The notes: generated by a model from the sequence alone, not told the origin. Positions 1 through 6,454 are shown, counted from the stretch's first letter. The stretch is DNA of 10,332 nt from Desulfurococcales archaeon (GCA_015522345.1 WAML01000039.1:1-10332); one strand, 5' to 3'. Numbers and translations are program-made.

Positions 1-271
1 CCTTAGATTTTGCATATTCTATTGCCTCTAGACGGGCCGGTCCGGTACCTCCTTTGATCTTTTGTACCCTAAACTCTATGCAAGGATACTTTTTAGCAAA
101 ATTATAGGCTACTTCAAACGATTCATCACTTGAGCCACCATCCATTATAAGTATATCAAAATATTTACAAATTTCAATGCTTTGATCTACTAAGGATAGC
201 AAAGTCTTTTTCAATCCATCGGCATTATTTTTATTTAGTATTACTACAAGTACTTTACTAATTTCTTCCAT
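1..271 (-). CDS. Family 2 glycosyltransferase, N-terminal 90 residues (runs off left edge)
   Basis: Reading leftwards from ATG at 271, 90 codons stay open to the window edge, so the 3' end of the gene is missing. The peptide starts MEEISKVLVVILNKNNADGL and has a Rossmann-like first strand. Residues 44-49 read DGGSSD, the GT-A nucleotide-sugar-binding motif of GT2 enzymes, and residues 74-80 read GGTGPAR, typical of GT2 proteins just before the metal-binding region. The DxD motif and acceptor region lie outside the window, so donor and acceptor cannot be named. A GGGGTCGAT leader precedes the ATG. The start lies 8 bases after the stop of the FAD enzyme upstream, so the two are probably co-transcribed and work on the same surface glycan or glycolipid. 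The family is clear; the pathway is inferred. Confidence 0.85.
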   Translation of the reverse strand, partial: MEEISKVLVVILNKNNADGLKKTLLSLVDQSIEICKYFDILIMDGGSSDESFEVAYNFAKKYPCIEFRVQKIKGGTGPARLEAIEYAKSK

Positions 272-279
272 ATCGACCC

Positions 280-1632
280 CTATGCTACTTTATTTAATAT
301 ACTGCATATTTTATTAGATAGTTCTTTAGCCATAACCCATACCTTATCCATATTGCTGTATTCCCAAAGTCCAAATCTACCTGTTAAAAATACATTATAT
401 CTCCTATAATATGCCGTTATATACTTCATGGTCTTCCTATGAGAATGATTATAGACTATGTACGCGTACTTCCAGAATTGAGTAACTATAGTTTCTACAC
501 TACCACGCTCAATAATACCAAGATCCTCAAGATCATTAATTGTTTTAGAAACTAAACTATTTATATTTGGGCTGGAGTTCTCTCTCGGATTAATAGATAT
601 CTCCGCTATTATCGATGCCCTATCCTGAGGCGCCATATAGGGACTATAATTAGATAAAAACGCTATTCTATGAAATACTATATCTTCTTGCGGAAAATAT
701 ATCCAATGCATATTCTTAATGGAAGTTTTAGCTCCAATACCTATAACTAGAAGACTATTATAATCTAGCTCTCTAACGTACCTCTTCAATTCACCTTCAG
801 TGTTTCTAGTAATTTTAATTAATTCAGGAACAGGTATTGTTGATACTACATATCTTGCTTTATACTCTCCTTTAGTAGTTTCAATAAATACTCTATCCTC
901 ATCTAAGGTAATAGATACCGCTTTCTCTTTTAAACGTAGATCTAAGGAATCCTTTAGCAAATGATCTAATATACCCTCGATTAATGCATAAATTCCTCCT
1001 CTTATAGGATAGTAAAATATTAGTTGATGCTTGTATCCTTCGGTAGGTATTCCAACAGCCGATTTAATTATATCATCTAGTGGAGGCTGAGGTACTCGAT
1101 CGCCAACCCATTCCAAAGATATTTCTCTAAGGTCTCTTTTCCATAGCTTGAGATTATATGGTATTAAGTATTTCTCAGAAATAGCTTTACCAAAAACGTA
1201 ATAGAACCATTCAAGGAGGTTTCTAGGCTTTTTTAAAACATCTTTTTCGCGCTTTACTACTAACTCTATAATATCTTTAAGGATCTCATATCTCTCAATA
1301 GGGTCTAACATATATATACCGTTTTCAAAGGGGTATTTAATGAATCGTTTATTCCAATAATATATGTAAGTATTTCTATAATGCTGTATATAATTATCTT
1401 TAAGGAAATAAAGTAATTCCTTCAATATGTTTTTATCCCTAGAAAACAGTATATGAGACCCTCCTACATCAAATAAAAAACCGTTTTTCTCTACGGTCTT
1501 GAGTAAACCACCAAATCTGTCACCTGCTTCAATCACTATAGGTTTTAAACCACATACTTTAACCAAATTATAAGCCATACTTAGACCTGATAAGCCTCCG
1601 CCTAGTATTATGACTTCATTGTTCAAGTGCAT
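280..1632 (-). CDS. FAD-dependent amine oxidase / UDP-galactopyranose mutase-like oxidoreductase (COG1232-like)
   Basis: This 450-residue flavoprotein has an N-terminal dinucleotide-binding fold: GGGLSG at 11-16 (GxGxxG), the ribose-binding acid E35, and DRFGG at 38-42. FDVGGSHILF around 54-63 is the substrate-side segment. Near the C terminus, GRFGLWEYSNMD (418-429) matches the second FAD-contact motif of protoporphyrinogen oxidase, amine oxidase and UDP-galactopyranose mutase relatives; the aromatic and acidic pattern is closest to the mutases. No signal peptide or membrane helix is evident, so it is probably cytosolic. Members of this group next to glycosyltransferases usually act on a sugar nucleotide or polyprenyl-linked glycan, and the gene lies 8 bases upstream of a GT2 gene. 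ATG at 1632 puts the FAD motif at the normal distance from the N terminus, with a GTGGTG element about 10 bases upstream. The family is secure; the exact substrate is unknown. Confidence 0.85.
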   Translation of the reverse strand: MHLNNEVIILGGGLSGLSMAYNLVKVCGLKPIVIEAGDRFGGLLKTVEKNGFLFDVGGSHILFSRDKNILKELLYFLKDNYIQHYRNTYIYYWNKRFIKYPFENGIYMLDPIERYEILKDIIELVVKREKDVLKKPRNLLEWFYYVFGKAISEKYLIPYNLKLWKRDLREISLEWVGDRVPQPPLDDIIKSAVGIPTEGYKHQLIFYYPIRGGIYALIEGILDHLLKDSLDLRLKEKAVSITLDEDRVFIETTKGEYKARYVVSTIPVPELIKITRNTEGELKRYVRELDYNSLLVIGIGAKTSIKNMHWIYFPQEDIVFHRIAFLSNYSPYMAPQDRASIIAEISINPRENSSPNINSLVSKTINDLEDLGIIERGSVETIVTQFWKYAYIVYNHSHRKTMKYITAYYRRYNVFLTGRFGLWEYSNMDKVWVMAKELSNKICSILNKVA

Positions 1633-1730
1633 AACTGTATTGCACCACTTACTATACAGCTAGTATATTAGGTAATTTAGTGGTACAAAATTAATATCTT
1701 AGGGATCATTATTTATGAAAACAAATATTC

Positions 1731-2480
1731 TTATTCCACAAGATCCTTAGAAACAGGTTTCCAACGCCTCTCTATAGAGTCATAGTATATTAATCCGCTC
1801 TCCTTCAGTTTTATAAATAATCTGTATTCTTGTTTAGAGAGAATAGTCTTTATATAATCATCATTATTAGTTGTTATTTCGTTAAATAACTTGTACTTGA
1901 AATTTTCCCAAAAATCTCTATCAACAGCTATTCTTTCACCAGCTGCTTCAATTATTTTAGCACCACCACGTTCTAGGTAAGCAAAGAATCTATCTCTATC
2001 TCTTAATCTCTTTAATTCACTCTCGAATAATACACCTTCTTCTTTTAAGCGTTCTAAGCCTGTTTTTCTATGTTCTACAGCTTTATACGATACTCTAGCC
2101 TCTAGTGCATGCTCTATTTTTTGTTCTACAGAAGCTATTCTCGATTCTATTTCATCTATTCTTTCAGAGAGTTCAGCTATTCTTTGCAAAGCCTTTGTAG
2201 ATTCAGCAGAAATAGAGTTTATCATATCCTGTATCTTCCTGAGTATACGAGAGTAAATTTTATCTACGCTTAGTTCATCGAATATTTTCCTAAGATCTTT
2301 TATTTCTTCTTCAAGTCTTTCTATACGTGAAGCCTCATATTCTAAATCAAGTTCCCTATAAATAATATTCCTTATATAATCAGAGACGAGCTTGTATCCT
2401 TCTATCTTACTTTTAAGAACTAGTTTATCATATACGTCGCTGGGTAGTTTTATAGCAATAATCTTTTCTCTCTTTTCCAT
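1731..2480 (-). CDS. Ribbon-helix-helix (CopG/MetJ-type) protein with long coiled coil and C-terminal unknown domain
   Basis: The protein has 249 residues. Residues 6-43 read KIIAIKLPSDVYDKL followed by two short helices ending at IIYREL, the strand-helix-helix pattern of a dimeric ribbon-helix-helix DNA-binding domain. Residues about 48-127 are a heptad-rich, Glu/Arg/Lys-dense segment (e.g. IERLEEEIKDLRKIF, IAELSERIDEIESRIASVEQKI), predicted to be a coiled coil. Residues 140-249 form a mixed charged domain with an aromatic end (IYYDSIERRWKPVSKDLVE) that could be winged-helix-like. The frame is open further upstream to ATG 2549, but a strong GAGGTGG (2485-2491) five bases before ATG 2480 and the start of the fold argue for 2480. 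The gene is divergent from a C/D sRNA and the TatD-like gene. The target operator and any effector are unknown; a structural or partitioning role is possible given the coiled coil. Confidence 0.8.
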   Translation of the reverse strand: MEKREKIIAIKLPSDVYDKLVLKSKIEGYKLVSDYIRNIIYRELDLEYEASRIERLEEEIKDLRKIFDELSVDKIYSRILRKIQDMINSISAESTKALQRIAELSERIDEIESRIASVEQKIEHALEARVSYKAVEHRKTGLERLKEEGVLFESELKRLRDRDRFFAYLERGGAKIIEAAGERIAVDRDFWENFKYKLFNEITTNNDDYIKTILSKQEYRLFIKLKESGLIYYDSIERRWKPVSKDLVE

Positions 2481-2484
2481 AAAT

Positions 2485-2491
2485 CCACCTC
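2485..2491 (-). promoter_or_regulatory. Shine-Dalgarno site deciding the start of the RHH gene
   Basis: GAGGTGG on the minus strand lies 4-5 bases upstream of ATG 2480. It is a near-complete match to the archaeal anti-SD, and it supports this start over the in-frame ATG at 2549. Confidence 0.75.
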
Positions 2492-2517
2492 TTTCAACTA
2501 TATTTTCAGAGATATAA

Positions 2518-2526
2518 CTATAATAA
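2518..2526. promoter_or_regulatory. Probable TATA box shared by the C/D sRNA (plus) and the RHH gene (minus)
   Basis: The sequence CTATAATAA is AT-rich and TATA-like on both strands. Read to the right, its centre (about 2522) predicts a transcript start near 2548, four bases before the sRNA C box. Read to the left it predicts a start near 2496, just upstream of the GAGGTGG site of the RHH gene. This is inferred from spacing only. Confidence 0.45.
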
Positions 2527-2547
2527 CCGTTACTAGTACTTGTAAGC

Positions 2548-2604
2548 ATAGATGATGAAGGCTGTACTCACGGAATAAATGAAGAAGCCTTTAAGTACTG
2601 ATAA
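2548..2604 (+). ncRNA. C/D box guide sRNA, two guides; D guide predicted to direct 2'-O-methylation of 16S rRNA U912
   Basis: The elements appear in the exact archaeal order and spacing. C box ATGATGA is at 2552-2558, guide AGGCTGTACTCA at 2559-2570 (12 nt), D' box CGGA (one change from CTGA) at 2571-2574, a 4-nt linker at 2575-2578, C' box ATGAAGA (one change) at 2579-2585, guide AGCCTTTAAGTA at 2586-2597 (12 nt), and D box CTGA at 2598-2601. The D guide pairs without mismatch over nine bases (CCTTTAAGT) with the universal archaeal 16S stretch ACUUAAAGG. By the D+5 rule the modified residue is U912 in E. coli numbering. The target of the D' guide (5'-UGAGUACAGCCU) was not recognised. Ends are approximate and the terminal stem is weak. 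The element lies between a plausible TATA box and the TatD-like gene, so it may have its own promoter or be processed from that gene's leader. Confidence 0.82.
2588..2595 (+). promoter_or_regulatory. Possible TATA box of the TatD-like gene
   Basis: CCTTTAAG is centred about 28 bases before ATG 2620, the spacing expected for a leaderless or very short-leader transcript. It overlaps the second guide of the C/D sRNA, whose sequence is already explained by 16S complementarity, so this call is weak. Confidence 0.2.
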
Positions 2605-2619
2605 AAGTGAGGTGTGGCT

Positions 2620-3477
2620 ATGGAACTCCTACTTAGTGATGCACATTGCCATTCTAATCCAGTTAAAGGCTTAGGGGCGCGTACTATAGCTAAAAAATTT
2701 AGATCAAGTGGAGGGTGGTTTATTGCCTTAGTTAGCCTTCCACCCTACCATTATGGAATAGAAGGCTTTAGTATAGACTCGTATATGAAAGCCTATGAAT
2801 TAGTTATTAAAGAAGCAAATATTCTTAGAGAAGAGGGTTTAAAAACTAAAGTCATTGTGGGATTCCATCCAGCCGAAGTAGACGAGTATTTTAGGCGGGG
2901 GTGGCACCTAGAAGATATAATATTGCATGCGCAGAAGATTATAAATAAAATAGTTGAGCTCCATAAAAGAGGTCTTGTCGACGGTATAGGTGAAGTTGGT
3001 AGACAACACTATAGTACAGCACCAGCTAGGTTTATTACATCAGAACTTATAATGTGGTATGCACTGGAGATTGCAAGAGACCACGACATGATTGTTCACC
3101 TACATCTAGAGCAAGGAGGATATCCTACAGTTAAATCAATAAAGAAATATCTCTTAGATCATAATATACCTGAAAATAAAGTTCTGTTACACCATGCCAC
3201 GTACAATGAAGCTTATTGGGCTGAAAAAGAAAACCTATGGTACTCTATCCCTGCTAAGAAGAAGTTATTAGAAAAAGTTCTAAAGCAGAAACCATTGCAT
3301 GTGTTAACAGAGTCTGATTTTATAGATGATCCTAGGCGTCCAGGAGTATCTTCCTATCCATGGGATATAGCTGTATTACTTAAGGAGCTATTAAATAAAG
3401 GAGTCGTGGATGAAGAATATGTATATAAAATTGAGGTTGATAACATAGTTAACTTCTATAGAGTCGAACCTCCTTGA
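2620..3477 (+). CDS. TatD-like metal-dependent hydrolase (COG1831 type)
   Basis: This 285-residue TIM-barrel amidohydrolase-superfamily protein carries the metal-site series in order. D7-A-H9-C-H11 follows strand 1 (HxH), GFHP is at 81-84, E125 sits in GIGEVG, H160 and H162 in IVHLHLE, H191-H192 in LLHHA, and D233 in TESDF. Length and motif order match the archaeal COG1831 branch of the TatD/urease-like superfamily. Those relatives are presumed cytosolic metallohydrolases, with nuclease (DNase) activity known for true TatD proteins; the substrate of this branch is not established. GTG at 2614 is also in frame, but GAGGTG (2609-2614) sits five bases before ATG 2620, so 2620 is preferred. The gene follows the C/D sRNA by 18 bases and ends in a 29-base tail-to-tail overlap with the small minus-strand gene. 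Confidence 0.87.
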   Translation: MELLLSDAHCHSNPVKGLGARTIAKKFRSSGGWFIALVSLPPYHYGIEGFSIDSYMKAYELVIKEANILREEGLKTKVIVGFHPAEVDEYFRRGWHLEDIILHAQKIINKIVELHKRGLVDGIGEVGRQHYSTAPARFITSELIMWYALEIARDHDMIVHLHLEQGGYPTVKSIKKYLLDHNIPENKVLLHHATYNEAYWAEKENLWYSIPAKKKLLEKVLKQKPLHVLTESDFIDDPRRPGVSSYPWDIAVLLKELLNKGVVDEEYVYKIEVDNIVNFYRVEPP

Positions 3478-3682
3478 TTACCTCCTTATATACTCTGCCT
3501 AAATCAATTAATCTGCTACCTTCCCTTTTTAGCAAATGAATGTATATCTTTATTTTATCACTACTGAGTTTATGAACACATATATTACGGGCTAGGAATC
3601 TAGCATAAGATACAACTTCATATAGTCTCTCGTACTCTACTATAGCATCTATACAGTAAGGAATCTTTATTCGATACAGCAT
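3449..3682 (-). CDS. Small unknown protein, 77 residues
   Basis: I do not recognise this protein. The peptide alternates an N-terminal strand (MLYRIKIPY), a helix (about 17-35), a strand pair (about 37-51) and a C-terminal basic helix (about 58-75), a plausible small alpha/beta fold. It has two Cys (C10, C35), a high Lys/Arg content and no membrane segment. It fills the gap between the hydrolase and the zinc-finger gene, overlapping the former tail to tail by 29 bases. GTGGGATC, a weak ribosome site, precedes ATG 3682. A resemblance to small Pcc1-like proteins was considered but no motif supports it. The protein-like composition and gap-filling position favour a real gene; the absence of a recognised family keeps confidence moderate. 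Confidence 0.6.
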   Translation of the reverse strand: MLYRIKIPYCIDAIVEYERLYEVVSYARFLARNICVHKLSSDKIKIYIHLLKREGSRLIDLGRVYKEVIKEVRLYRS

Positions 3683-3696
3683 TAATAGATCCCACT

Positions 3697-3706
3697 AAGA
3701 TATAGG
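3697..3706 (+). promoter_or_regulatory. Probable TATA box of the zinc-finger/HypE-like operon
   Basis: AAGATATAGG is centred about 24 bases before the TTG start at 3726, predicting a leaderless or nearly leaderless transcript. This fits the lack of a well-spaced ribosome binding site there. Confidence 0.4.
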
Positions 3707-3725
3707 TGTGCGTGGTTAATAGGAT

Positions 3726-4022
3726 TTGACTGCAAAAGATAAAAAGCTGTGCGAAATATGTGGTTTGAAGCCAGCAGAATATGTGTGTCGGGTATGCGGT
3801 AGAAGAGTTTGTAGAGACGACTATGACGTTGAAAAAGGCGTGTGTAGTGTATGTAGAGATACTATGTGTGAAATATGTGGTAGGTATCCAGCTATAAGCT
3901 ACTGTATGGTATGTGGTAGAATAGGTTGTGAAGATTGCCTAATACAAGTTACTCCCGTATCGTACGTATGTAAAGAATGTATTAGGAGGGGATTCTATAG
4001 ACTTGAACTTAGAAGAAGGTAA
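3726..4022 (+). CDS. Tandem B-box-type zinc-finger protein
   Basis: The 98-residue protein is built of two similar zinc-binding units. Unit 1 is C9xxC12-x8-C21xxC24-x4-C29xxD32-x7-C40xxC43. Unit 2 is C48xxC51-x8-C60xxC63-x4-C68xxC71-x10-C82xxC85. That gives 15 Cys plus one Asp, enough for four zinc ions. The CxxD in unit 1 and the spacing are those of B-box fingers; HIT-type fingers look similar. The C terminus is basic (RLELRRR). Such small archaeal proteins probably mediate protein contacts; no catalytic role is indicated. A TAG stop at 3720-3722 makes TTG 3726 the earliest possible start. The end overlaps the start of the HypE-like gene by 20 bases, implying translational coupling and a shared role. 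Confidence 0.8.
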   Translation: MTAKDKKLCEICGLKPAEYVCRVCGRRVCRDDYDVEKGVCSVCRDTMCEICGRYPAISYCMVCGRIGCEDCLIQVTPVSYVCKECIRRGFYRLELRRR

Positions 4023-4998
4023 ACCCCCATTAAAAGTTTTAGAAAAAATTATATCAAAATACACTGGCATCTACGACCCTGATGTAATTAAAGGTCCAGC
4101 TATTGGAGAAGACGCTGGAATAGTACGTTTGGGAGAAGGATTTTTAGTAGCCCATGTAGACCCTATAACTACTGCCACAAGGTTCATTGGGTGGCTTGCC
4201 GTAAATATTGCTGCCAATGATGTCGCTGTTAGAGGTGTTAGACCCAGATGGCTATTACTTACTCTCTTATTACCTAGAGGAACTACTGCAGGTGATTTAG
4301 AAAACATAATGAAGGATATAGATGAGGCTGCTAAAAGAATAGGTGTAACAATAATTGGAGGACATACTGAAGTAACTCCAGGTATACCTAGGCCCATCAT
4401 AATTGCTACTGCCATAGGACATACTAGAGGAAGAGTTATAACAAGCGATGGTGCACGTGTAGGCGATAAAGTAGTTGTAATAGGGAGGATCGGGGGCGAA
4501 GGAGCGTCTATAATAGCATGGGATTTCGAGGATCTTCTTAAAAAGGCTGGGGTATCGAGAGATGTTATAGAGAAAGCTAAGAAACTTATATACGATGTTA
4601 GTGTTATTGAAAAAGCTCTTTTAATAAAAGACTATGTGTCTTCAATGCATGATCCTACAGAAGGTGGTGTACTTGAGGCATTGTATGAACTAGCTATAGC
4701 TAGTGGAAAAACCTTTAGTATAGACTTAGATTCCATAGAATTAGATCCTATTGTAGAAGTTGTTACAAAAGCTGTAAATATAGATCCATACAAGTTATTG
4801 AGTAGCGGATCATTAGTAGCTACTATTCCTGAAAACTATTTAAAGAAAGTAGTTTCCATATTGAAAGAAAACAACATACCATTTTCGGTATGTGGTGAAG
4901 TTATAGGAAACGAGCCTAAACTTATTGTTAGTAAAAACAACAAGAAATCCATAGTTAGCGGATCTATAGTAGATGAAATATATAAATTATGGAAATAG
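4003..4998 (+). CDS. HypE / AIR-synthase-like (PurM fold) ATP-dependent enzyme, no C-terminal Cys
   Basis: The protein has 331 residues of the PurM/HypE/ThiL/SelD superfamily. Visible nucleotide-site motifs are GEDAG (35-39), an HVDP strand (51-54), AANDVAVRG (70-78), GGHTE (119-123), HDPTEGGV (216-223) and SSGSL (267-271). Overall order and length are closest to HypE, which dehydrates the carbamoyl group on its own C-terminal cysteine while making the cyanide ligands of [NiFe] hydrogenase. This protein ends DEIYKLWK and lacks the PRIC-type end, so that chemistry is unlikely; it is better called a HypE-like paralogue of unknown substrate. The TTG start at 4003 gives the normal HypE N terminus, and AGGAGGGG at 3984-3991 lies 11 bases upstream. 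It overlaps the zinc-finger gene and is followed after 37 bases by the next gene. Confidence 0.82.
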   Translation: MNLEEGKPPLKVLEKIISKYTGIYDPDVIKGPAIGEDAGIVRLGEGFLVAHVDPITTATRFIGWLAVNIAANDVAVRGVRPRWLLLTLLLPRGTTAGDLENIMKDIDEAAKRIGVTIIGGHTEVTPGIPRPIIIATAIGHTRGRVITSDGARVGDKVVVIGRIGGEGASIIAWDFEDLLKKAGVSRDVIEKAKKLIYDVSVIEKALLIKDYVSSMHDPTEGGVLEALYELAIASGKTFSIDLDSIELDPIVEVVTKAVNIDPYKLLSSGSLVATIPENYLKKVVSILKENNIPFSVCGEVIGNEPKLIVSKNNKKSIVSGSIVDEIYKLWK

Positions 4999-5022
4999 CT
5001 TTAATTCAATAGCTAGAGAATC

Positions 5023-5029
5023 GGAGGTG
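5023..5029 (+). promoter_or_regulatory. Strong Shine-Dalgarno site deciding the start at 5036
   Basis: GGAGGTG lies six bases before ATG 5036. It rules in this start over the upstream in-frame ATG at 4973, which lies inside the HypE-like gene. Confidence 0.85.
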
Positions 5030-5035
5030 TATACA

Positions 5036-5557
5036 ATGGTTTTAGCAAAAGAGTTACTGAATGAAGGAATTAATACACTATCTACACTAAAGAATTTAAT
5101 AAACAACAGAATACTATCTAAATCGGCAACACTAAAACCTACTATTGTAAGCATATCGCAAAGAATAATTGATGCACTAGACAGTATTACTAAACTTTTC
5201 GAATTAGCCAGTAATAAAGTGGGAGAACTAGAATCTAATTCATCAATCATAATAAATCCGTGGTGGTCGCTTACAGTATATGAAGATAGAGTAATAATTA
5301 AGCGTCTTAAACCAGTAACTGTTATAGTAAGTTTTTCTAAGAGTGAAGGAAAGATAAAGTTCAATACTAAGACAGTTAGAATGGAAATAAGTCCAGGAAG
5401 GATCATTCTTAAAAAACACGGGCTTACTGTAGAATTTGATCCAACAGATCCCGAAGACCTTAGTAAACAAATTAACGACATAAAATATGTGTTAAAAGAT
5501 GTAATGAGAGTGCTCGAAATAATGGTTATTTCTGCTGAGAAAAGACTGGCAGCATAA
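5036..5557 (+). CDS. Unknown protein, 173 residues, helix-strand-helix layout
   Basis: I do not recognise a family. Residues 3-27 and 33-65 look like two amphipathic helices (SISQRIIDALDSITKLFELAS). Residues about 72-130 look like a run of beta strands (WWSLTVYEDRVIIKRL, VTVIVSF, RIILKKHGLTVEF). Residues 136-171 form a final helix (LSKQINDIKYVLKDVMRVLE). There are no Cys residues, no transmembrane segment and no catalytic signature. The layout would suit a scaffold or subunit rather than an enzyme. GGAGGTG six bases upstream fixes ATG 5036. The gene starts 37 bases after the HypE-like stop, so it belongs to the same operon as that gene and the B-box protein. It ends before a convergent 112-base AT-rich gap. 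Confidence 0.75.
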   Translation: MVLAKELLNEGINTLSTLKNLINNRILSKSATLKPTIVSISQRIIDALDSITKLFELASNKVGELESNSSIIINPWWSLTVYEDRVIIKRLKPVTVIVSFSKSEGKIKFNTKTVRMEISPGRIILKKHGLTVEFDPTDPEDLSKQINDIKYVLKDVMRVLEIMVISAEKRLAA

Positions 5558-5669
5558 TAATTTAAACTAATTAAAAATTGTTGCTATTTTATTTAAAAAC
5601 CTAGTACTTTATTTAAACACGATTATTTTGATTACCAGTAATACTTAACCGATACTAAAATATTGTACT
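5558..5669. terminator. AT-rich convergent intergenic region with T-runs; near-repeat 5586-5600 / 5606-5620
   Basis: The gap lies between two converging genes and contains T-rich tracts on both strands (ATTTTATTTAAAAAC and ACTTTATTTAAACAC, offset 20 bases). Oligo-T tracts are the usual intrinsic termination signal in archaea, so this probably ends both transcripts. No hairpin of note was seen. Confidence 0.4.
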
Positions 5670-6332
5670 TTACGACTGCGTCACTTTATTTGTTTCTCCC
5701 TCAGCACTAGATACTAGTGTTGGCAGTTCTGGGAACTTTTCTTTCATCCTTTGTTCTGCAACGAGTTCTGCTTCCCTGTATATTTTCTTTGCTTCTTCAC
5801 TCATCGATATAGTTATGTCGCCGCCAATATCTATTCCTCCAGCAGCCATTACTAGGGATAAATCATTTACAGCCATGTTGAGCTCTACCCATACATCTGG
5901 GGCTATGCCTCTAAGTATTCTACTGGCCTCCTTAATTACGCCAACAACTGGTATTATATTAGTGAATGTCTCTCCAACTATTATGAAGGTTTCAAGTCTT
6001 AAACTTGCTTGTTCTAGTACGTACTCTATCATTAATAGTTGACGAGCAACTTTCCTTAGTTCAGCTACCTCGTTTACATACATCTTGGCATGAGCTTCAT
6101 CTTTCCTCATTAATGCCTCAACAGCTCTTTCAAAGAGATCTCGGTCTCTCTCCCTAAGCTTGTCTATGTATGCTCTAACTCTACTTAAAGCCATTTTTAT
6201 CCTGTAGTTAGCCATTATAGCCTTTCTTGCAAGAGGGGCTTTCCCCTCGTTTCTGAAGAACCCTCTTATACGATCTGCCAATGTAGGCTCGTTAGATCCA
6301 TACCAGTTTTTAACAAAACTATCTGCAACCAT
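5670..6332 (-). CDS. ESCRT-III-like cell division protein, CdvB family (Snf7 domain)
   Basis: The protein has 220 residues from ATG 6332. Residues about 28-165 form the ESCRT-III core: a basic first helical hairpin (KAPLARKAIMANYRIKMALSRVRAYIDKL), then acidic helices through VAELRKVARQLLMIEYVLEQASLRLETF, then the ETFTNIIPVV and WVELNMAVNDLSLVM segments typical of crenarchaeal CdvB proteins. These polymerise at membranes during division and vesicle release and are remodelled by the Vps4-like ATPase CdvC. FPELPTL at 200-206 fits the MIM2 pattern bound by CdvC MIT domains. The protein stops 14 residues later, so the winged-helix tail that lets Sulfolobus CdvB bind CdvA is absent; it is a CdvB paralogue of the CdvB1/B2 kind. 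An in-frame ATG at 6365 would add 11 residues; a TATA box at 6383-6390 predicts a transcript start near 6361, favouring 6332. No cdvA or cdvC is adjacent. Confidence 0.88.
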   Translation of the reverse strand: MVADSFVKNWYGSNEPTLADRIRGFFRNEGKAPLARKAIMANYRIKMALSRVRAYIDKLRERDRDLFERAVEALMRKDEAHAKMYVNEVAELRKVARQLLMIEYVLEQASLRLETFIIVGETFTNIIPVVGVIKEASRILRGIAPDVWVELNMAVNDLSLVMAAGGIDIGGDITISMSEEAKKIYREAELVAEQRMKEKFPELPTLVSSAEGETNKVTQS

Positions 6333-6382
6333 ACACCATACACCATGACGAGCTCTATATATCATGTCGTCTAATTGTATAG

Positions 6383-6390
6383 ATTTAAAA
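6383..6390 (-). promoter_or_regulatory. Probable TATA box of the cdvB-like gene
   Basis: TTTTAAAT on the minus strand, about 25 bases before position 6361, predicts transcription starting just inside the first in-frame ATG (6365). It therefore supports initiation at ATG 6332, which has GGTG elements directly upstream. Confidence 0.45.
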
Positions 6391-6454
6391 GATGGGGCTC
6401 ATAGGTAGACAATTATTTTATTAGTGTGATCGAACATTAACCGATACATGTATT

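Noticed and set aside
1852..1870. C-box-like ATGATGA on the minus strand within the RHH gene
   Set aside because: It lies in a codon run for Asn-Asn-Asp-Asp and no D' or D box follows at the right spacing. Similar isolated matches near 5240, 6990, 9120 and 10130 fail for the same reason.
4071..4415. Long open frame on the minus strand inside the HypE-like gene
   Set aside because: It is fully antisense to a gene with clear motifs, has no ribosome site, and its peptide has the low-complexity look of a reverse shadow.
4003..4998. Naming the enzyme HypE
   Set aside because: The essential C-terminal Cys is absent and no other hydrogenase-maturation gene is in the window.
4987..5481. 164-codon minus-strand open frame over the unknown gene at 5036
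   Set aside because: The plus-strand gene has a strong GGAGGTG site and operon position; the minus frame has neither and is rich in Ser/Leu/Ile as shadows are.
5586..5620. Two near-identical ATTTTATTTAAAAAC-type stretches as a possible operator
   Set aside because: They are simple AT-rich sequence between convergent genes with no promoter to control; termination is a simpler reading.
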